A stretch of DNA of 64,000 nt from Deltaproteobacteria bacterium (GTDB taxonomy: Bacteria > Myxococcota > JADLHZ01), in NCBI GenBank assembly GCA_020848545.1, contig JADLHZ010000147.1, positions 1-64,000 of the forward strand, read 5' to 3'. Below the pieces are notes generated by a model. It had not been told where the DNA came from, made no database searches, and was given only the letters and a program-made list of their open reading frames with translations. The position numbers and the translations under genes are program-made. Positions within the stretch are counted from its first letter, which is position 1. Every line of letters begins with the position of its first letter. Positions 51,766 through 60,809 of this stretch are shown in pieces.

Positions 51766-53830
51766 CGGTGTCTCCGTTCGCTTGGGCGCGCAGCTCGGCC
51801 ATGCGCGCGGTGTAGGTGTGGTGGTAGGCGATCGCCTCTTTGGCCAAGGCGAAGAAGACGCCAAAGAACACGAGCGCAAGTGAGCCTATGACGACGGCGC
51901 GCGTCCGCCGCGTCGCCACGCTCGCGCCGCGGAAGAAATGAGCGAGCCAGCGCACGCGCGGGTCTTTGCTCGCGTCGACGATGCGCTCCGAGGTCGCGAG
52001 CAGGGCCGGACCGCTGGCGCGCGCTGTGAGCCAGGCTTTGTCGCCACCGCCGAGCTGATGCAGATACTGCAGCAACGGGTGCAGCGTATGGTTGAGCGCG
52101 ACATAGGTGTCTGACACCCGGGTCGCCGGCGAAGCGAAGAGGCTCGGGAGCCACGGCATGCACAAGCGCAGCGTGCTCAGCGGCGCGTTGCCGCGCGAGA
52201 TGTCGCCCACGGCGCCGACGAGCGCGCCGAAGAGGAAGTCCTTGTGCGAAGGATCGATGTCGTCGAGGGCGCCGTGCGTCAGGAACTTCTCGAACGCGCC
52301 GGTGTGCTCGCCGCCGGCCTTTTGCGCTAGCGGCGGCGGCGCGTTGTCGTGGCGGGGCGTCAACCATCCGACGACCGTCGTGTTTTCGCCCATCGCGCGC
52401 GGCATCGATGCTTCGGGCAGCGCCATCGCCTTGCCGAGCTGCTTGCGCACGACTTCGAGCGCGTCATCGAAGTGCTTGTCGTGCGGCGTCGCGCTCGGCG
52501 ACGGCGACAAGAGCCCCCACGCCATCTCTTCGGGGTTCACGGTTCGCTCCGGCGCGACGAGCTCGTCCGGTAGCTCACCGAGCGCGAGCTCACGGCTCTG
52601 CTCGCCGACGACGATGCGCGGGCGCGCGAAGCCGCCGCCGTAGATGTGCACGCCGGGCTTCGTCCCTGGGAGAAACAGCGCGCGGCGCAGCACCGCAGGG
52701 TCGAGCGAGACGCCACTCCTGCGCGCGGCGGCGAGGAAGTAGCGGCGCATGTGTGCGTGCCAAGCGTTCTTCGTGCTCGGCGGACCGACGACGAGGCGGA
52801 GATCCAAGAAGGTCGTGAGGTTGTCCGCCAGCGCCATCAGCCAAAACCACGCGAGGAGGCCCGCGCCCGGCACGAGCAAGATCCAGGTGATGCGATGCTC
52901 GATGAGCGAGATCGCCCACAGCAAGAGCACGAACGGCGTCAGCATCAACGCGCGAAACACCGCCAGCGAGAACCACGCTGCGAGCACCGGCCACAGCGCA
53001 CCTTGACGCACGTTCGACAAGCCAGCGATCGGCGAGAACACGAAGCGAAGCACGATCAACGCGAGCGTGCCCCAGAGAACGCCGCCGACGAGCGGAAGGA
53101 TGAGGGTCGGCACGGCGCTCAGCCCGCGCAGCTGCATCTGGATCTCGAGCGGACGCCAATCGAGGCGGCTCACCGCCACGACAAGGAGCAGCAGCGCGAC
53201 CAGGATCCCCGACCACAGCCACGAGCTCGGCCGCTCCTGGCGCAAGAGATCACTCGTGCGGACGAGCACCCATAGCAACACGACGGGCAGGCACAAGAGC
53301 GCCGCCAAGATCGCGATGAAGCCGAAGACGAGCCCCGCCGGCAGACCGACCGGTTGAATCACGATCGCGAGGCCGGCGTCGGTTGGCCGCGTGTCGAGCA
53401 GGCCGCCGCTCGCGGTGATCGGCCGCACGAGGTCGCCGACGCGCTGCTCGAGACGGGCCGAGGTCGTTCCTTCAATCGCGACGCTGCCCCTGGCCGCACG
53501 CGCCGGGCTCCAAGTTTCGTGCACTTCGTAGTCGAGGGTGCCGCCGCGGAGCGCGCCGAGCACGACGATGTCGACCCCGCGCATACCGTAGAGGTTCACG
53601 ACGCACCGAGGCGTCCGCTTCGGGCACTGCGCGGTGGACGACGTTTTGTCGACGAGCCGCACCCGCGAAAAACGCGCGAGCTCCTTGGCGATGACGCCGG
53701 CGATGGCTTCGGCAAACCACGCGTCGCCCTCGCCCGGTGCCACGTCGATGACGACGGCAGCCCGCTCTTGCGGCTGCGCAAGGTCCGCGAAAAGCAGGCT
53801 CACGAGAGCGATGGAGGTCGCCGCAAGCAT
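51746..53830 (-). CDS. Multi-TM envelope protein with an N-terminal TolB-N-like domain
   Basis: 694 residues from ATG 53830. A signal peptide (LAATSIALVSLLFADLAQ) precedes a periplasmic domain (about 25-150) of TolB-N/FlgO-like appearance (AVVIDVAPGEGDAWFAEAIA, ELARFSRVRLVDKTSS). Six or so TM helices at 170-380 (GLVFGFIAILAALLCLPVVL, LWSGILVALLLLVVAV) lead to a large soluble part and a final TM (AVVIGSLALVFFGVFFALA). The stretch VHIYGGGFARPRIVVGEQS recalls M48 peptidases, but no HEXXH is present. It is the first large gene of the Mot/Tol-like operon. Confidence 0.82.
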   Translation of the reverse strand: MLAATSIALVSLLFADLAQPQERAAVVIDVAPGEGDAWFAEAIAGVIAKELARFSRVRLVDKTSSTAQCPKRTPRCVVNLYGMRGVDIVVLGALRGGTLDYEVHETWSPARAARGSVAIEGTTSARLEQRVGDLVRPITASGGLLDTRPTDAGLAIVIQPVGLPAGLVFGFIAILAALLCLPVVLLWVLVRTSDLLRQERPSSWLWSGILVALLLLVVAVSRLDWRPLEIQMQLRGLSAVPTLILPLVGGVLWGTLALIVLRFVFSPIAGLSNVRQGALWPVLAAWFSLAVFRALMLTPFVLLLWAISLIEHRITWILLVPGAGLLAWFWLMALADNLTTFLDLRLVVGPPSTKNAWHAHMRRYFLAAARRSGVSLDPAVLRRALFLPGTKPGVHIYGGGFARPRIVVGEQSRELALGELPDELVAPERTVNPEEMAWGLLSPSPSATPHDKHFDDALEVVRKQLGKAMALPEASMPRAMGENTTVVGWLTPRHDNAPPPLAQKAGGEHTGAFEKFLTHGALDDIDPSHKDFLFGALVGAVGDISRGNAPLSTLRLCMPWLPSLFASPATRVSDTYVALNHTLHPLLQYLHQLGGGDKAWLTARASGPALLATSERIVDASKDPRVRWLAHFFRGASVATRRTRAVVIGSLALVFFGVFFALAKEAIAYHHTYTARMAELRAQANGDTDVRRER

Positions 53831-53900
53831 GGGACGTGCATCTTGCCCCGGCGTGGGCGTGGCGGCACATATAATAGACGGCGGCAACCGGCGCGCGGCG

Positions 53901-54095
53901 TCACTCTTTCGAAGGAATCAGTCGCCCCGTCCGCGGCTCGGACTCTTCGCCGTACGCCGCGATGAGCGGGTTCTTGACGTTGCGCACCTCTGCCCACGTC
54001 AGCGGCGGCGTCGGAATCGCGTTCAAGCAAAGGGGAAAAGCGACGGCGACGAAGAGCAAGATCGCAACGAAGCGGAGGTCGATCGCGAGTCTCAT
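53901..54095 (-). CDS. Small protein with a signal peptide or TM anchor
   Basis: 64 residues. N-terminal hydrophobic stretch LRFVAILLFVAVAFPLCLNA, then polar (AEVRNVKNPLIAAYGEESE) with a C-terminal RLIPSKE. It lies 70 nt upstream of the Mot/Tol-like operon on the same strand and may be its first gene. No family recognised; coding status moderate. Confidence 0.5.
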   Translation of the reverse strand: MRLAIDLRFVAILLFVAVAFPLCLNAIPTPPLTWAEVRNVKNPLIAAYGEESEPRTGRLIPSKE

Positions 54096-54160
54096 GCCCG
54101 AGACAACGCAGCGCGGGCGCAGCTGGTTTCAGGAAAGTCACTGAGGTAGGCCTCCCCGTC

Positions 54161-55024
54161 ATGCCAGCCGTCGCCCTCATCACCTCCGCGGCGTTCCCCA
54201 AGCTCTACGAAGACGACCTCTTGCTCGTCCCCGCGCTCGCGGAGCTCGGCATCACTGCCGTCCCCGCCGTGTGGAGCGATGCAACGATCGACTGGAGCTC
54301 GTTCCGCGCGCTGGTGATTCGCTCACCGTGGGACTACTTCGAGCGCAACGCGGAATTCCTCGCGTGGCTCGACGCTCGGATCCAAAGCGGCGTCCTCATG
54401 TGCAACGCGGCCGACATCCTCAGGTGGAACTACGACAAGCGCTACCTCGTCGATCTCGCAAAGGCAGGCGTGCCACTGGTGCCCACGATCTGCGTCGCGC
54501 GCGGAGAGAAGGCCGACGTCGCGGCGCTGGCGCGAGCGCGCGGCTGGAACGAAGTCGTCATCAAGCCAACGATCTCCGGCGGCGCCTATCGCACGCATCG
54601 CTTCTTGGTCGACGACGCGATGGCGTACGGCAAAGAGATCGACGAGATCCTCTCGGACCGCGGCCTGCTCGTGCAGCCTTTTCTCCCCGAGATCATGAGC
54701 GGCGGCGAGCTCTCGCTGCTCTTCTTCGATGGCGTCTTCAGCCACGCCGTCCGCAAGCGCGCGAAGCCCGGCGAGTACCGCGTGCAGTTTCAATACGGCG
54801 GCAGCAACGAGAACGCAGACGTCTCTGCCGAGCTCATCGCGCAAGCACGTGCGTGCGCGCTCGCCGCGCCGTCGCTGCCCGTCTACGCGCGCGTCGACGG
54901 AGTGATACGCGACGGACAGTTTCTGCTGATGGAGCTCGAGGTGTTCGAGCCGCTGATGTTCCTCGCGCGTCACCCGGAGGCGCCGTCCCGCTTCGCGCGC
55001 GCGATTCGCGGCCGGCTGCGCTAA
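54161..55024 (+). CDS. ATP-grasp protein
   Basis: 287 residues. The ATP-grasp fold can be traced by RALVIRSPWDYFERNAEFLA, RWNYDKRYLVDLAKAGVPLV, VVIKPTISGGAYRTHRF, LVQPFLPEIMSGGELSLLFF and YARVDGVIRDGQFLLMELEV. The order matches the RimK/DcsG-like group, which joins an amine to a carboxylate using ATP. No peptide or antibiotic cluster is nearby, so the substrate is unknown. Preceded by GAGGTAGG, a fair Shine-Dalgarno. Confidence 0.88.
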   Translation: MPAVALITSAAFPKLYEDDLLLVPALAELGITAVPAVWSDATIDWSSFRALVIRSPWDYFERNAEFLAWLDARIQSGVLMCNAADILRWNYDKRYLVDLAKAGVPLVPTICVARGEKADVAALARARGWNEVVIKPTISGGAYRTHRFLVDDAMAYGKEIDEILSDRGLLVQPFLPEIMSGGELSLLFFDGVFSHAVRKRAKPGEYRVQFQYGGSNENADVSAELIAQARACALAAPSLPVYARVDGVIRDGQFLLMELEVFEPLMFLARHPEAPSRFARAIRGRLR

Positions 55025-55192
55025 GGGCCCGCTCGGCCGGAACACGGTGCCGTAGCACTCGATGATCGACGGATTCAGGTGCACCACGCAATCCGTCTCC
55101 CTGCAGCGAACCCACAGCGGGTTATCGCTTCGGATCGTGGGTCGTCGCAACTGTTTGACTGTGGGCGGCAGGTTCGAGCTAAAGCCGCCTCA

Positions 55193-55978
55193 ATGCCCTC
55201 TCTCGAACCGTTTTATCTGCGCGACCGCGAGCGCTACACGGCGACCGCGTCGACTGAAGGTCCCTGGGATCCGGCGCTGCAACACGGCGGTCCCGTGGCG
55301 GCGCTCCTCGCGAGCCGCATCGAAGCGGCGGCGGTGAGCGCTGAGACCAGAGTCGCGCACTTCGCGCTCGAGTTCTTCGCTCCGGCGCCGCGCGCGCCGC
55401 TCGACGTCGAGACGAGCGTGGTGCGGCCCGGCAAGAAGATCGCCCTCCTGCGCGCCACGGGCTTGCATGCGGGCCGCGCCGTCGTGTCGGCGAGCGCGTG
55501 GGTGCTCGCCACGCGCGAAGGCCGAAGCCCGCTGATCCATTTACTAGACGCGGCGCCGCCGCCGATGCCGCAGAAAGCGATCGAGACCTACTTCGAGTCG
55601 GTGCCGCACTTTGGCTACGGCGACGCGCTCGAATGGCGCTTCACCGAGGGCGGCTTCAACAGGCTCGGCCCTGCGGCGGTGTGGGCGCGGCTGCGCGTGC
55701 CGATCGTCGAGGGCGAGGCGATCTCGCCGCTCGCGCGCGTCTTGGCGATGGTCGACTCGGCGAACGGCATCAGCGCAGAGCTCGATCCGACGGAATACCT
55801 CTTCGTGCCCGTGAACCTCACGGTGGCGCTCGCGCGGCCGCCGGCGACCGAGTGGACCGGCATGCGCGCGCTCACCGCGATGGCGAGCGACGGCGTCGGT
55901 GTGACGCGCGCGCATCTCTACGACGAGCGCGGCGCCATCGGCGAAGCGCTGCAGACGCTCTACGTCGAGAAGCGCTGA
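55193..55978 (+). CDS. Acyl-CoA thioesterase-like (double hot-dog) protein
   Basis: 261 residues from ATG 55193. Two hot-dog halves, with GPWDPALQHGGPVAALLASR and VAHFALEFFAPAPRAPLDVE in the first and PLARVLAMVDSANGISAEL with NLTVALARPPATEWTG in the second. This is the TesB-like or 4HBT_3 type. It hydrolyses acyl-CoA thioesters. A GC-rich stem (GGCGGC...GCCGCC) lies just before the start. The 168-bp gap before it has no gene I can support. Confidence 0.87.
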   Translation: MPSLEPFYLRDRERYTATASTEGPWDPALQHGGPVAALLASRIEAAAVSAETRVAHFALEFFAPAPRAPLDVETSVVRPGKKIALLRATGLHAGRAVVSASAWVLATREGRSPLIHLLDAAPPPMPQKAIETYFESVPHFGYGDALEWRFTEGGFNRLGPAAVWARLRVPIVEGEAISPLARVLAMVDSANGISAELDPTEYLFVPVNLTVALARPPATEWTGMRALTAMASDGVGVTRAHLYDERGAIGEALQTLYVEKR

Positions 55979-55981
55979 GCT

Positions 55982-56455
55982 TCACTCGCCGTCGATGTCG
56001 AAGTCGGCCGCCTGCGCGTCGGCCAAGTGCCCGGCGCGCACGACCCCGACAGTACCGAGCGCGTGCAAGATCTTCGGATAGTCCTCGAGAACCGACAGGA
56101 GCCCCGCTTTGTCGAACGCGAGACAACGCACCTCGTCCACAGCGACGACGCTGGCGGTGCGCGGCTCGTCATTCAGCACGCCCATCTCGCCGAAGAACGA
56201 GCCGGGCCCGAGGCGCGCGACCTCGGTCGGCTCCGGCTTGGCGTCGGTCATCACGCGCACGGTTCCGCGCACGATGACGTAGAAGGTCTTCGCGGTCTGT
56301 CCCTGCCGGATGATCGCGGTGTTCGGCTGAAACGAGACGTCCATCGCGACCTCGGCGAGCCGCCCGAGACCGTGGGCGTCGATCGCAGCGAAGTCTTTGT
56401 TCGCGGCTCTGAAGCGCTCGAGGATCGCCAGGACTGTCACTTTGTCGTCGGTCAT
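55982..56455 (-). CDS. Single-domain cyclic-nucleotide-binding protein
   Basis: 157 residues from ATG 56455. One cNMP-binding domain: AEVAMDVSFQPNTAIIRQGQ, TFYVIVRGTVRVMTD and the cassette FFGEMGVLNDEPRTASVVAV, which is nearly canonical. Short C-terminal tail, no effector domain. It lies 8 nt after the upstream membrane-anchored gene and its stop is 3 nt from that of the convergent thioesterase gene. Probably a soluble second-messenger receptor. Confidence 0.9.
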   Translation of the reverse strand: MTDDKVTVLAILERFRAANKDFAAIDAHGLGRLAEVAMDVSFQPNTAIIRQGQTAKTFYVIVRGTVRVMTDAKPEPTEVARLGPGSFFGEMGVLNDEPRTASVVAVDEVRCLAFDKAGLLSVLEDYPKILHALGTVGVVRAGHLADAQAADFDIDGE

Positions 56456-56463
56456 CTGGGCCT

Positions 56464-56979
56464 CTAGAACAGTCCGCTGCAGGCACCAGGCAGGCGCTGG
56501 CGAGCGTTGGTCGCGATAGCGCTCGTCGGAGCCAAGCCGACCACCATGGCCAACGCCAGGCAGCGCTCTTGTGCGCCCGGGGTCAGCGCAGCGAGCATGA
56601 ACGCCGCCTTCGGCGCGCGCGGATCCAATGGATGATCTTCCGCCATCGTGCGCAAGCCGATGAGCGCCGTCGGCACGTCGCCGCGGACGCGCGCCTTCTC
56701 GGTGCGCGACCAAAGCTTGTCGAGCGGCGATGCGACGAGCGGCCGCGGGGGCAGCAAGATCTGCCGCTGAAAGGTCGGGGGCGCCGCCTGCGCCACGAGC
56801 CCGGTGCTGGCGCCGGGAGGCTCCGCGCTCCGCGCCCAATAACCGAAGCCGAAGACGATGATGGCCGCGACGATCACGCGCATCAGCCAAGCCGGCGTCC
56901 GCGGCGCGCGCTGCCGTTCCCAGCGTTGCGTCGACATGCGCCGCCACTCCGAGGTGAGATCTGGCTCCCAATCTCTCAT
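56464..56979 (-). CDS. Membrane-anchored hypothetical protein
   Basis: 171 residues. A single TM (WLMRVIVAAIIVFGFGYWA) at about 31-49 follows a basic N-terminus. The external part is helical and contains SPLDKLWSRTEKARVRGD and PTALIGLRTMAEDHPLDPRA. Two C-terminal Cys (RCLALAMVV, GACSGLF). Probably co-transcribed with the cNMP-binding gene downstream. No family recognised. Confidence 0.68.
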   Translation of the reverse strand: MRDWEPDLTSEWRRMSTQRWERQRAPRTPAWLMRVIVAAIIVFGFGYWARSAEPPGASTGLVAQAAPPTFQRQILLPPRPLVASPLDKLWSRTEKARVRGDVPTALIGLRTMAEDHPLDPRAPKAAFMLAALTPGAQERCLALAMVVGLAPTSAIATNARQRLPGACSGLF

Positions 56980-57111
56980 GCCCGACCTCTAAGCCTGGTC
57001 AGCCTCCGGCGCAATCACAAAAGCGAGCTCGGGCTCCGCGCGCAGCGCCTCTATTGACGCGCTCGCGAACGAAGTTTGGCCGCGGGGATGCGCGAGTAAG
57101 GGCGCAGCGGA

Positions 57112-58137
57112 TCACCCCTTGGCCGAAATTTCCGCAACGCGCGCGACGAGCACGTCGTTGAACGATCCTTTTCTGATCACGTTGTGCACCGCGGTCGCTT
57201 CTTGCGCCTTCTTCACCACCGCATCAGCCGCGCCGGTGAGAAACACGAGCTTGCTCTTCGCTGCGCGCTTGGCGATCTCCTTCAAGCGCTCGGGGTTCAA
57301 CACCGACGCGCCCGGCTCGAGCAGCAAGAGCGTCGTCGTGGGAAGCGCGCGCATGAGATCGGCCAGCGTCTCGTGGCTGGTGACGGTGTAGCCCGCCCGC
57401 GTGAGGGCCACCGTCATGAGCTGTCGCACGAGCCAGCTCTCATCGAAGACGGCGATGGTGACGCCGTCGATGAGCCGCGACCCGGCGCCCATCGCCCGCG
57501 CGACGATGTGGCGGATGCGCTGCATGGGAGCGTTTGGCGTCACCATGAACTTCAGCTGCCGGGAGGCTCTTCTTTCGCCGACGACTTCAGCGTCGATCTC
57601 GAAGAGCTGCTCTCCGTTCGTGTCGAACACGGCCAGGCGACCCTTGGCGCCGACCGGCGGAGCGTCCTGCGCCACGAACGACGCGTTGAAATGACCGAGC
57701 GCAGAGAGACTGCCGCTCCTGCTGCCCTCCGCGGTCGAGAAGACGGCGCGCAACGCGACCTCGGCGTTCGGCGCCGTGGCGCGGTTCATCCACAGCATGC
57801 GCGAGAGCTCGTCGAGCAGCTCTTCAGGCGAGAGCTCCGGCGGCAGCAGCGTCGTCACCAGCGGTCCGATCGGCGCCGACGGCGGCAGATCATCGATCAG
57901 GCAAATCCGCAGCGTCCCGGCCTGCACCAAAGGCTCGAGCGATGCGACTTCCGCCGCGCTGATCTGCGTGGCGTTTTGGCTGTCCGCGAACAGGAAGCAC
58001 GGGCCGAGCCCCATCAAGCGCACGGCATCGGCGGCGGACGTCGCGCGCTGCAGCGGGTAGCCTGATCCGACAAGCGCCTTGACGATGGGCCCGGACTCTC
58101 CCGGCTTCACCAGAAGGACGATACGAAAAGTCTCCAT
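57112..58137 (-). CDS. PilZ-like protein flanked by receiver-like domains
   Basis: 341 residues from ATG 58137. The N-terminus is receiver-like (FRIVLLVKPGESGPIVKALV). A central PilZ-like beta-barrel lies at about 125-220 (LAVFDTNGEQLFEIDAEVVG, SRQLKFMVTPNAPM). The C-terminal receiver-like domain has VFDESWLVRQLMTVALTRAG, LLLLEPGAS in place of the phosphoacceptor Asp, LTGAAD and a late Lys (NVIRKGSF). The Glu may mimic phosphorylation. It is probably an adaptor that binds cyclic di-GMP or a partner. Divergent from the gene at 58221. Confidence 0.75.
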   Translation of the reverse strand: METFRIVLLVKPGESGPIVKALVGSGYPLQRATSAADAVRLMGLGPCFLFADSQNATQISAAEVASLEPLVQAGTLRICLIDDLPPSAPIGPLVTTLLPPELSPEELLDELSRMLWMNRATAPNAEVALRAVFSTAEGSRSGSLSALGHFNASFVAQDAPPVGAKGRLAVFDTNGEQLFEIDAEVVGERRASRQLKFMVTPNAPMQRIRHIVARAMGAGSRLIDGVTIAVFDESWLVRQLMTVALTRAGYTVTSHETLADLMRALPTTTLLLLEPGASVLNPERLKEIAKRAAKSKLVFLTGAADAVVKKAQEATAVHNVIRKGSFNDVLVARVAEISAKG

Positions 58138-58220
58138 GAACGGCGTATCTAGGAAGCGCGTGCTGAAGATTGCAATCCCCCTCTCTTGATTCGGATGCCT
58201 CACTTCGGTCACGACAGCGC

Positions 58221-60398
58221 ATGACGACCTTTCAGTTCTTCCGCGCCGGCGGCTTCGACCAGGTGCGCTTCGACTCCGGGCGTGATCTCGCGAGCGTAGA
58301 CGCGCTGGATCAGAAGCTCTGGGTCGCGCTGGCGTGCCCGACGAAGGGGCTCGGGCTCGATCCACGCACGCTCGAGCTCATCGACACTGACAAGGACGGC
58401 CGCATCCGCGCGCCCGAGCTCATCGCCGCGATCAAGTGGGCGATGGCGTTGGTGAAGGATCCGGACGATCTGCTCCGCGGCGAAGGCTCACTCCCGCTCA
58501 GCGCGATCAACACCGACAACCCGGACGGCGCGCGGCTCCACGCCGCGGCCAAGGCGGTGCTGCAGGGCCTCGGTCGCGCCGACGCCACGACGCTCACGAT
58601 CCCAGAGTCAGCCAACGCGGCGAAGTCGTTCGACGCGATGCCGCTCAATGGCGACGGCGTGCTGACACCCGACTGCGCCGACGGTGAGCAAGCCAAGCAG
58701 CTCATCGCAGACATCTTGGCGACGGTCGGCGGCGTCGCCGATCGCTCCGGCAAGGCAGGCGTGTCGCAGGAGACAGTGAGCGCATTTTTCACCGAGGTGC
58801 GCGCCTACCTGAAATGGCTCTCGGTGAATGACGACGCGGTTTCGGCGGCGAAGCTCTCTGGCGACGCGGGCGACGCGTTCGCGGCGCTGCAAGCCGTTCG
58901 TTCGAAGATCGACGACTACTTTGCACGCTGTCGCGTGGCGGCGTTCGATCCACGCTCGACCGCCGCGCTCAACGGCGAGCAGAAGGACTACGCGCCACTC
59001 GCTGCCAGCGAGGTGCGGCTGAATCACGCGGACCTGCGCGCCTTGCCCTTGGCACGCGTTGAAGCAAAGCGCGCGCTACCGATCGGCGCGGATACGAACC
59101 CCGCATGGACGGAAGAGATCGAACGCTTCGCGACGCTCGTCGTGACGCCGATACTCGGCGCACGCGCGTCGCTGACGGAGAGCGACTGGCATACGCTCCA
59201 CGATCGCTTCCGCCCGTGGGAGGAAGCCCAAGCGACGAAGAAGGGCGCGGTGGTCGAGGTGCTCGGCGGCGTGCGCTTGAAAGAGATCGCCGCGGCGCCG
59301 GGGCTGCTCGACCCCTCCTTCGCGGCCGACTTGGCGAAGGCACCGGTGGCGGCAGCGATCACGTCGCTCGAGCGGCTCGCGCTCTACCGGCGCGACTTGT
59401 TCCGTCTGGCGAACAACTTCATCAACTTCCGCGACTTTTACGAGCGCAAGACGCGGGCGATCTTTCAATGCGGCACGCTCTACCTCGATCAGCGCGCCTG
59501 CGATCTGTGCATCCGGGTAGACGACATGGCGAAGCACGCGACCATGGCGCCACTCTCGCGCGCTTGCCTCGCGTACTGCGACTGCACCCGTGCATCCACC
59601 GGGGAGAAGATGACCATCGTCGCCGCATTCACGGCGGGCGACTCCGACAACCTGCTCGTCGGCCGTAACGGAATCTTCTACGACCACGAGGGCCGCGATT
59701 GGGACGCGACGATCATCAAGCTGATCGACAATCCGATCTCGGTGCGCCAGGCGTTCGCGAGCCCATACAAGAAGGCGCTGCGCTTCATCGAGGAGCAGAT
59801 CGCCAAACGCGCCGCCGAAGAAGACAAGGGCTCGCAGACGCTGATCACCAGCAGCGTCGATCACGCGGGCTCGGCGGCAACGACAGGAAAGGCTCCGCCG
59901 GCGCCGAAGAAGCTCGACATCGGCATCGTCGCCGCGCTCGGCGTTGCCGTTGGCGGGATCACCGCGGCGCTGAGCGGCCTCTTGCAGGCGTTCTTCGGCC
60001 TCGGCTTCTGGATGCCGTTCGGCTTCGTCGCGTTGCTGCTCGCGATCTCCGGCCCTTCCATGTTGATCGCGTGGCTGAAGCTTCGCCAGCGCAACATCGG
60101 GCCGCTCCTCGACGCCAACGGCTGGGCGGTCAACGCGAACGCGCGCGTGAATATCCCCTTCGGCGGGTCACTCACCGCGCGAGCGACGCTGCCCAAGGGA
60201 GCGAAGCTCGACACCCGCGATCCCTACCGCGAGGCGCGGCGGCGGTGGTGGCTCTACATCGCCGCGGTGATCGCGGCGTCTTTGACGACCGCGTGGGCCC
60301 TAGGCAAGCTCGAGCATCTGCTTCCCGAGCGGCTACAGCACGACAAGATCTTCGCCCCCCCGGGACCCGCGTCTGCGCCGGCAGCGCCCGGACGCTAG
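58221..60398 (+). CDS. Large EF-hand-like protein with C-terminal TM segments
   Basis: 725 residues. N-terminal FQFFRAGGFDQVRFDSG, then an EF-hand-like loop LIDTDKDGRIRAPELIA at about 55-70. A second Asp-rich motif (AMPLNGDGVLTPD) lies near 150. The middle is helical with Cys clusters (QCGTLYLDQRACDLCIRV, ACLAYCDCTRAST). The end has three TM helices (about 575-595, 600-625 and 680-700). Homologues with this architecture occur in Bacteroidetes and Myxococcota in my recollection, without known function. Confidence 0.8.
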   Translation: MTTFQFFRAGGFDQVRFDSGRDLASVDALDQKLWVALACPTKGLGLDPRTLELIDTDKDGRIRAPELIAAIKWAMALVKDPDDLLRGEGSLPLSAINTDNPDGARLHAAAKAVLQGLGRADATTLTIPESANAAKSFDAMPLNGDGVLTPDCADGEQAKQLIADILATVGGVADRSGKAGVSQETVSAFFTEVRAYLKWLSVNDDAVSAAKLSGDAGDAFAALQAVRSKIDDYFARCRVAAFDPRSTAALNGEQKDYAPLAASEVRLNHADLRALPLARVEAKRALPIGADTNPAWTEEIERFATLVVTPILGARASLTESDWHTLHDRFRPWEEAQATKKGAVVEVLGGVRLKEIAAAPGLLDPSFAADLAKAPVAAAITSLERLALYRRDLFRLANNFINFRDFYERKTRAIFQCGTLYLDQRACDLCIRVDDMAKHATMAPLSRACLAYCDCTRASTGEKMTIVAAFTAGDSDNLLVGRNGIFYDHEGRDWDATIIKLIDNPISVRQAFASPYKKALRFIEEQIAKRAAEEDKGSQTLITSSVDHAGSAATTGKAPPAPKKLDIGIVAALGVAVGGITAALSGLLQAFFGLGFWMPFGFVALLLAISGPSMLIAWLKLRQRNIGPLLDANGWAVNANARVNIPFGGSLTARATLPKGAKLDTRDPYREARRRWWLYIAAVIAASLTTAWALGKLEHLLPERLQHDKIFAPPGPASAPAAPGR

Positions 60399-60428
60399 GA
60401 CACCGATTCCACCCACGGCGGACCGTCC

Positions 60429-60776
60429 TCAACGTGCGCGTGCGCGTGGACGTCGCGCCCGGGGAGTCTTTTTCTTCACGACCGGCCTTCTCTTCGGCGG
60501 GCCCAAGATCGCCGCGGCGACTTCGCGCACGAAAGCGTGATCGTCACCTTTGAAGGTGCCGTGCATGAACAGCTCGCTCAGCCAGTGCCCAACGAGCACG
60601 TAGCCGGTCTCCTCGCGCGTGATCAGCGCCTGCCTCCCGGCCGCGAGGATCTGCCGGCCATACAAGGTGTCATCGATGACGCGGCGGACGTCTTTGTCGG
60701 GCGCCGGACGGACACCGACTGAACGCGCCAGACGCTTCGCACACTTGATCAAGAGCGGAATGTTCGGTTCGGCCAC
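60429..60776 (-). CDS. Small basic hypothetical protein
   Basis: 115 residues. Helical core (LLIKCAKRLARSVGVRPAPD, DDHAFVREVAAAILG) and an Arg/Lys-rich C-terminal tail (PVVKKKTPRARRPRARAR) suggesting contact with nucleic acid. No signal peptide. Convergent with the gene at 58221. No family recognised. Confidence 0.65.
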   Translation of the reverse strand: MAEPNIPLLIKCAKRLARSVGVRPAPDKDVRRVIDDTLYGRQILAAGRQALITREETGYVLVGHWLSELFMHGTFKGDDHAFVREVAAAILGPPKRRPVVKKKTPRARRPRARAR

Positions 60777-60809
60777 GACCCGAGCGTAGCACGGAAGAAG
60801 ACGCGGCGC

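Noticed and set aside
47084-53830. Zorya anti-phage system
   Set aside because: MotA- and MotB-like genes are present, but no ZorC-, ZorD- (helicase) or ZorE-like partners were seen; the other genes are membrane and PLP-fold proteins.
54323-55150. Minus ORF of 275 codons
   Set aside because: Its first 40 residues (LWVRCRETDCVVHLNPSII) look plausible, but the rest is antisense to the ATP-grasp gene and carries shadow composition. No stop or domain separates them.
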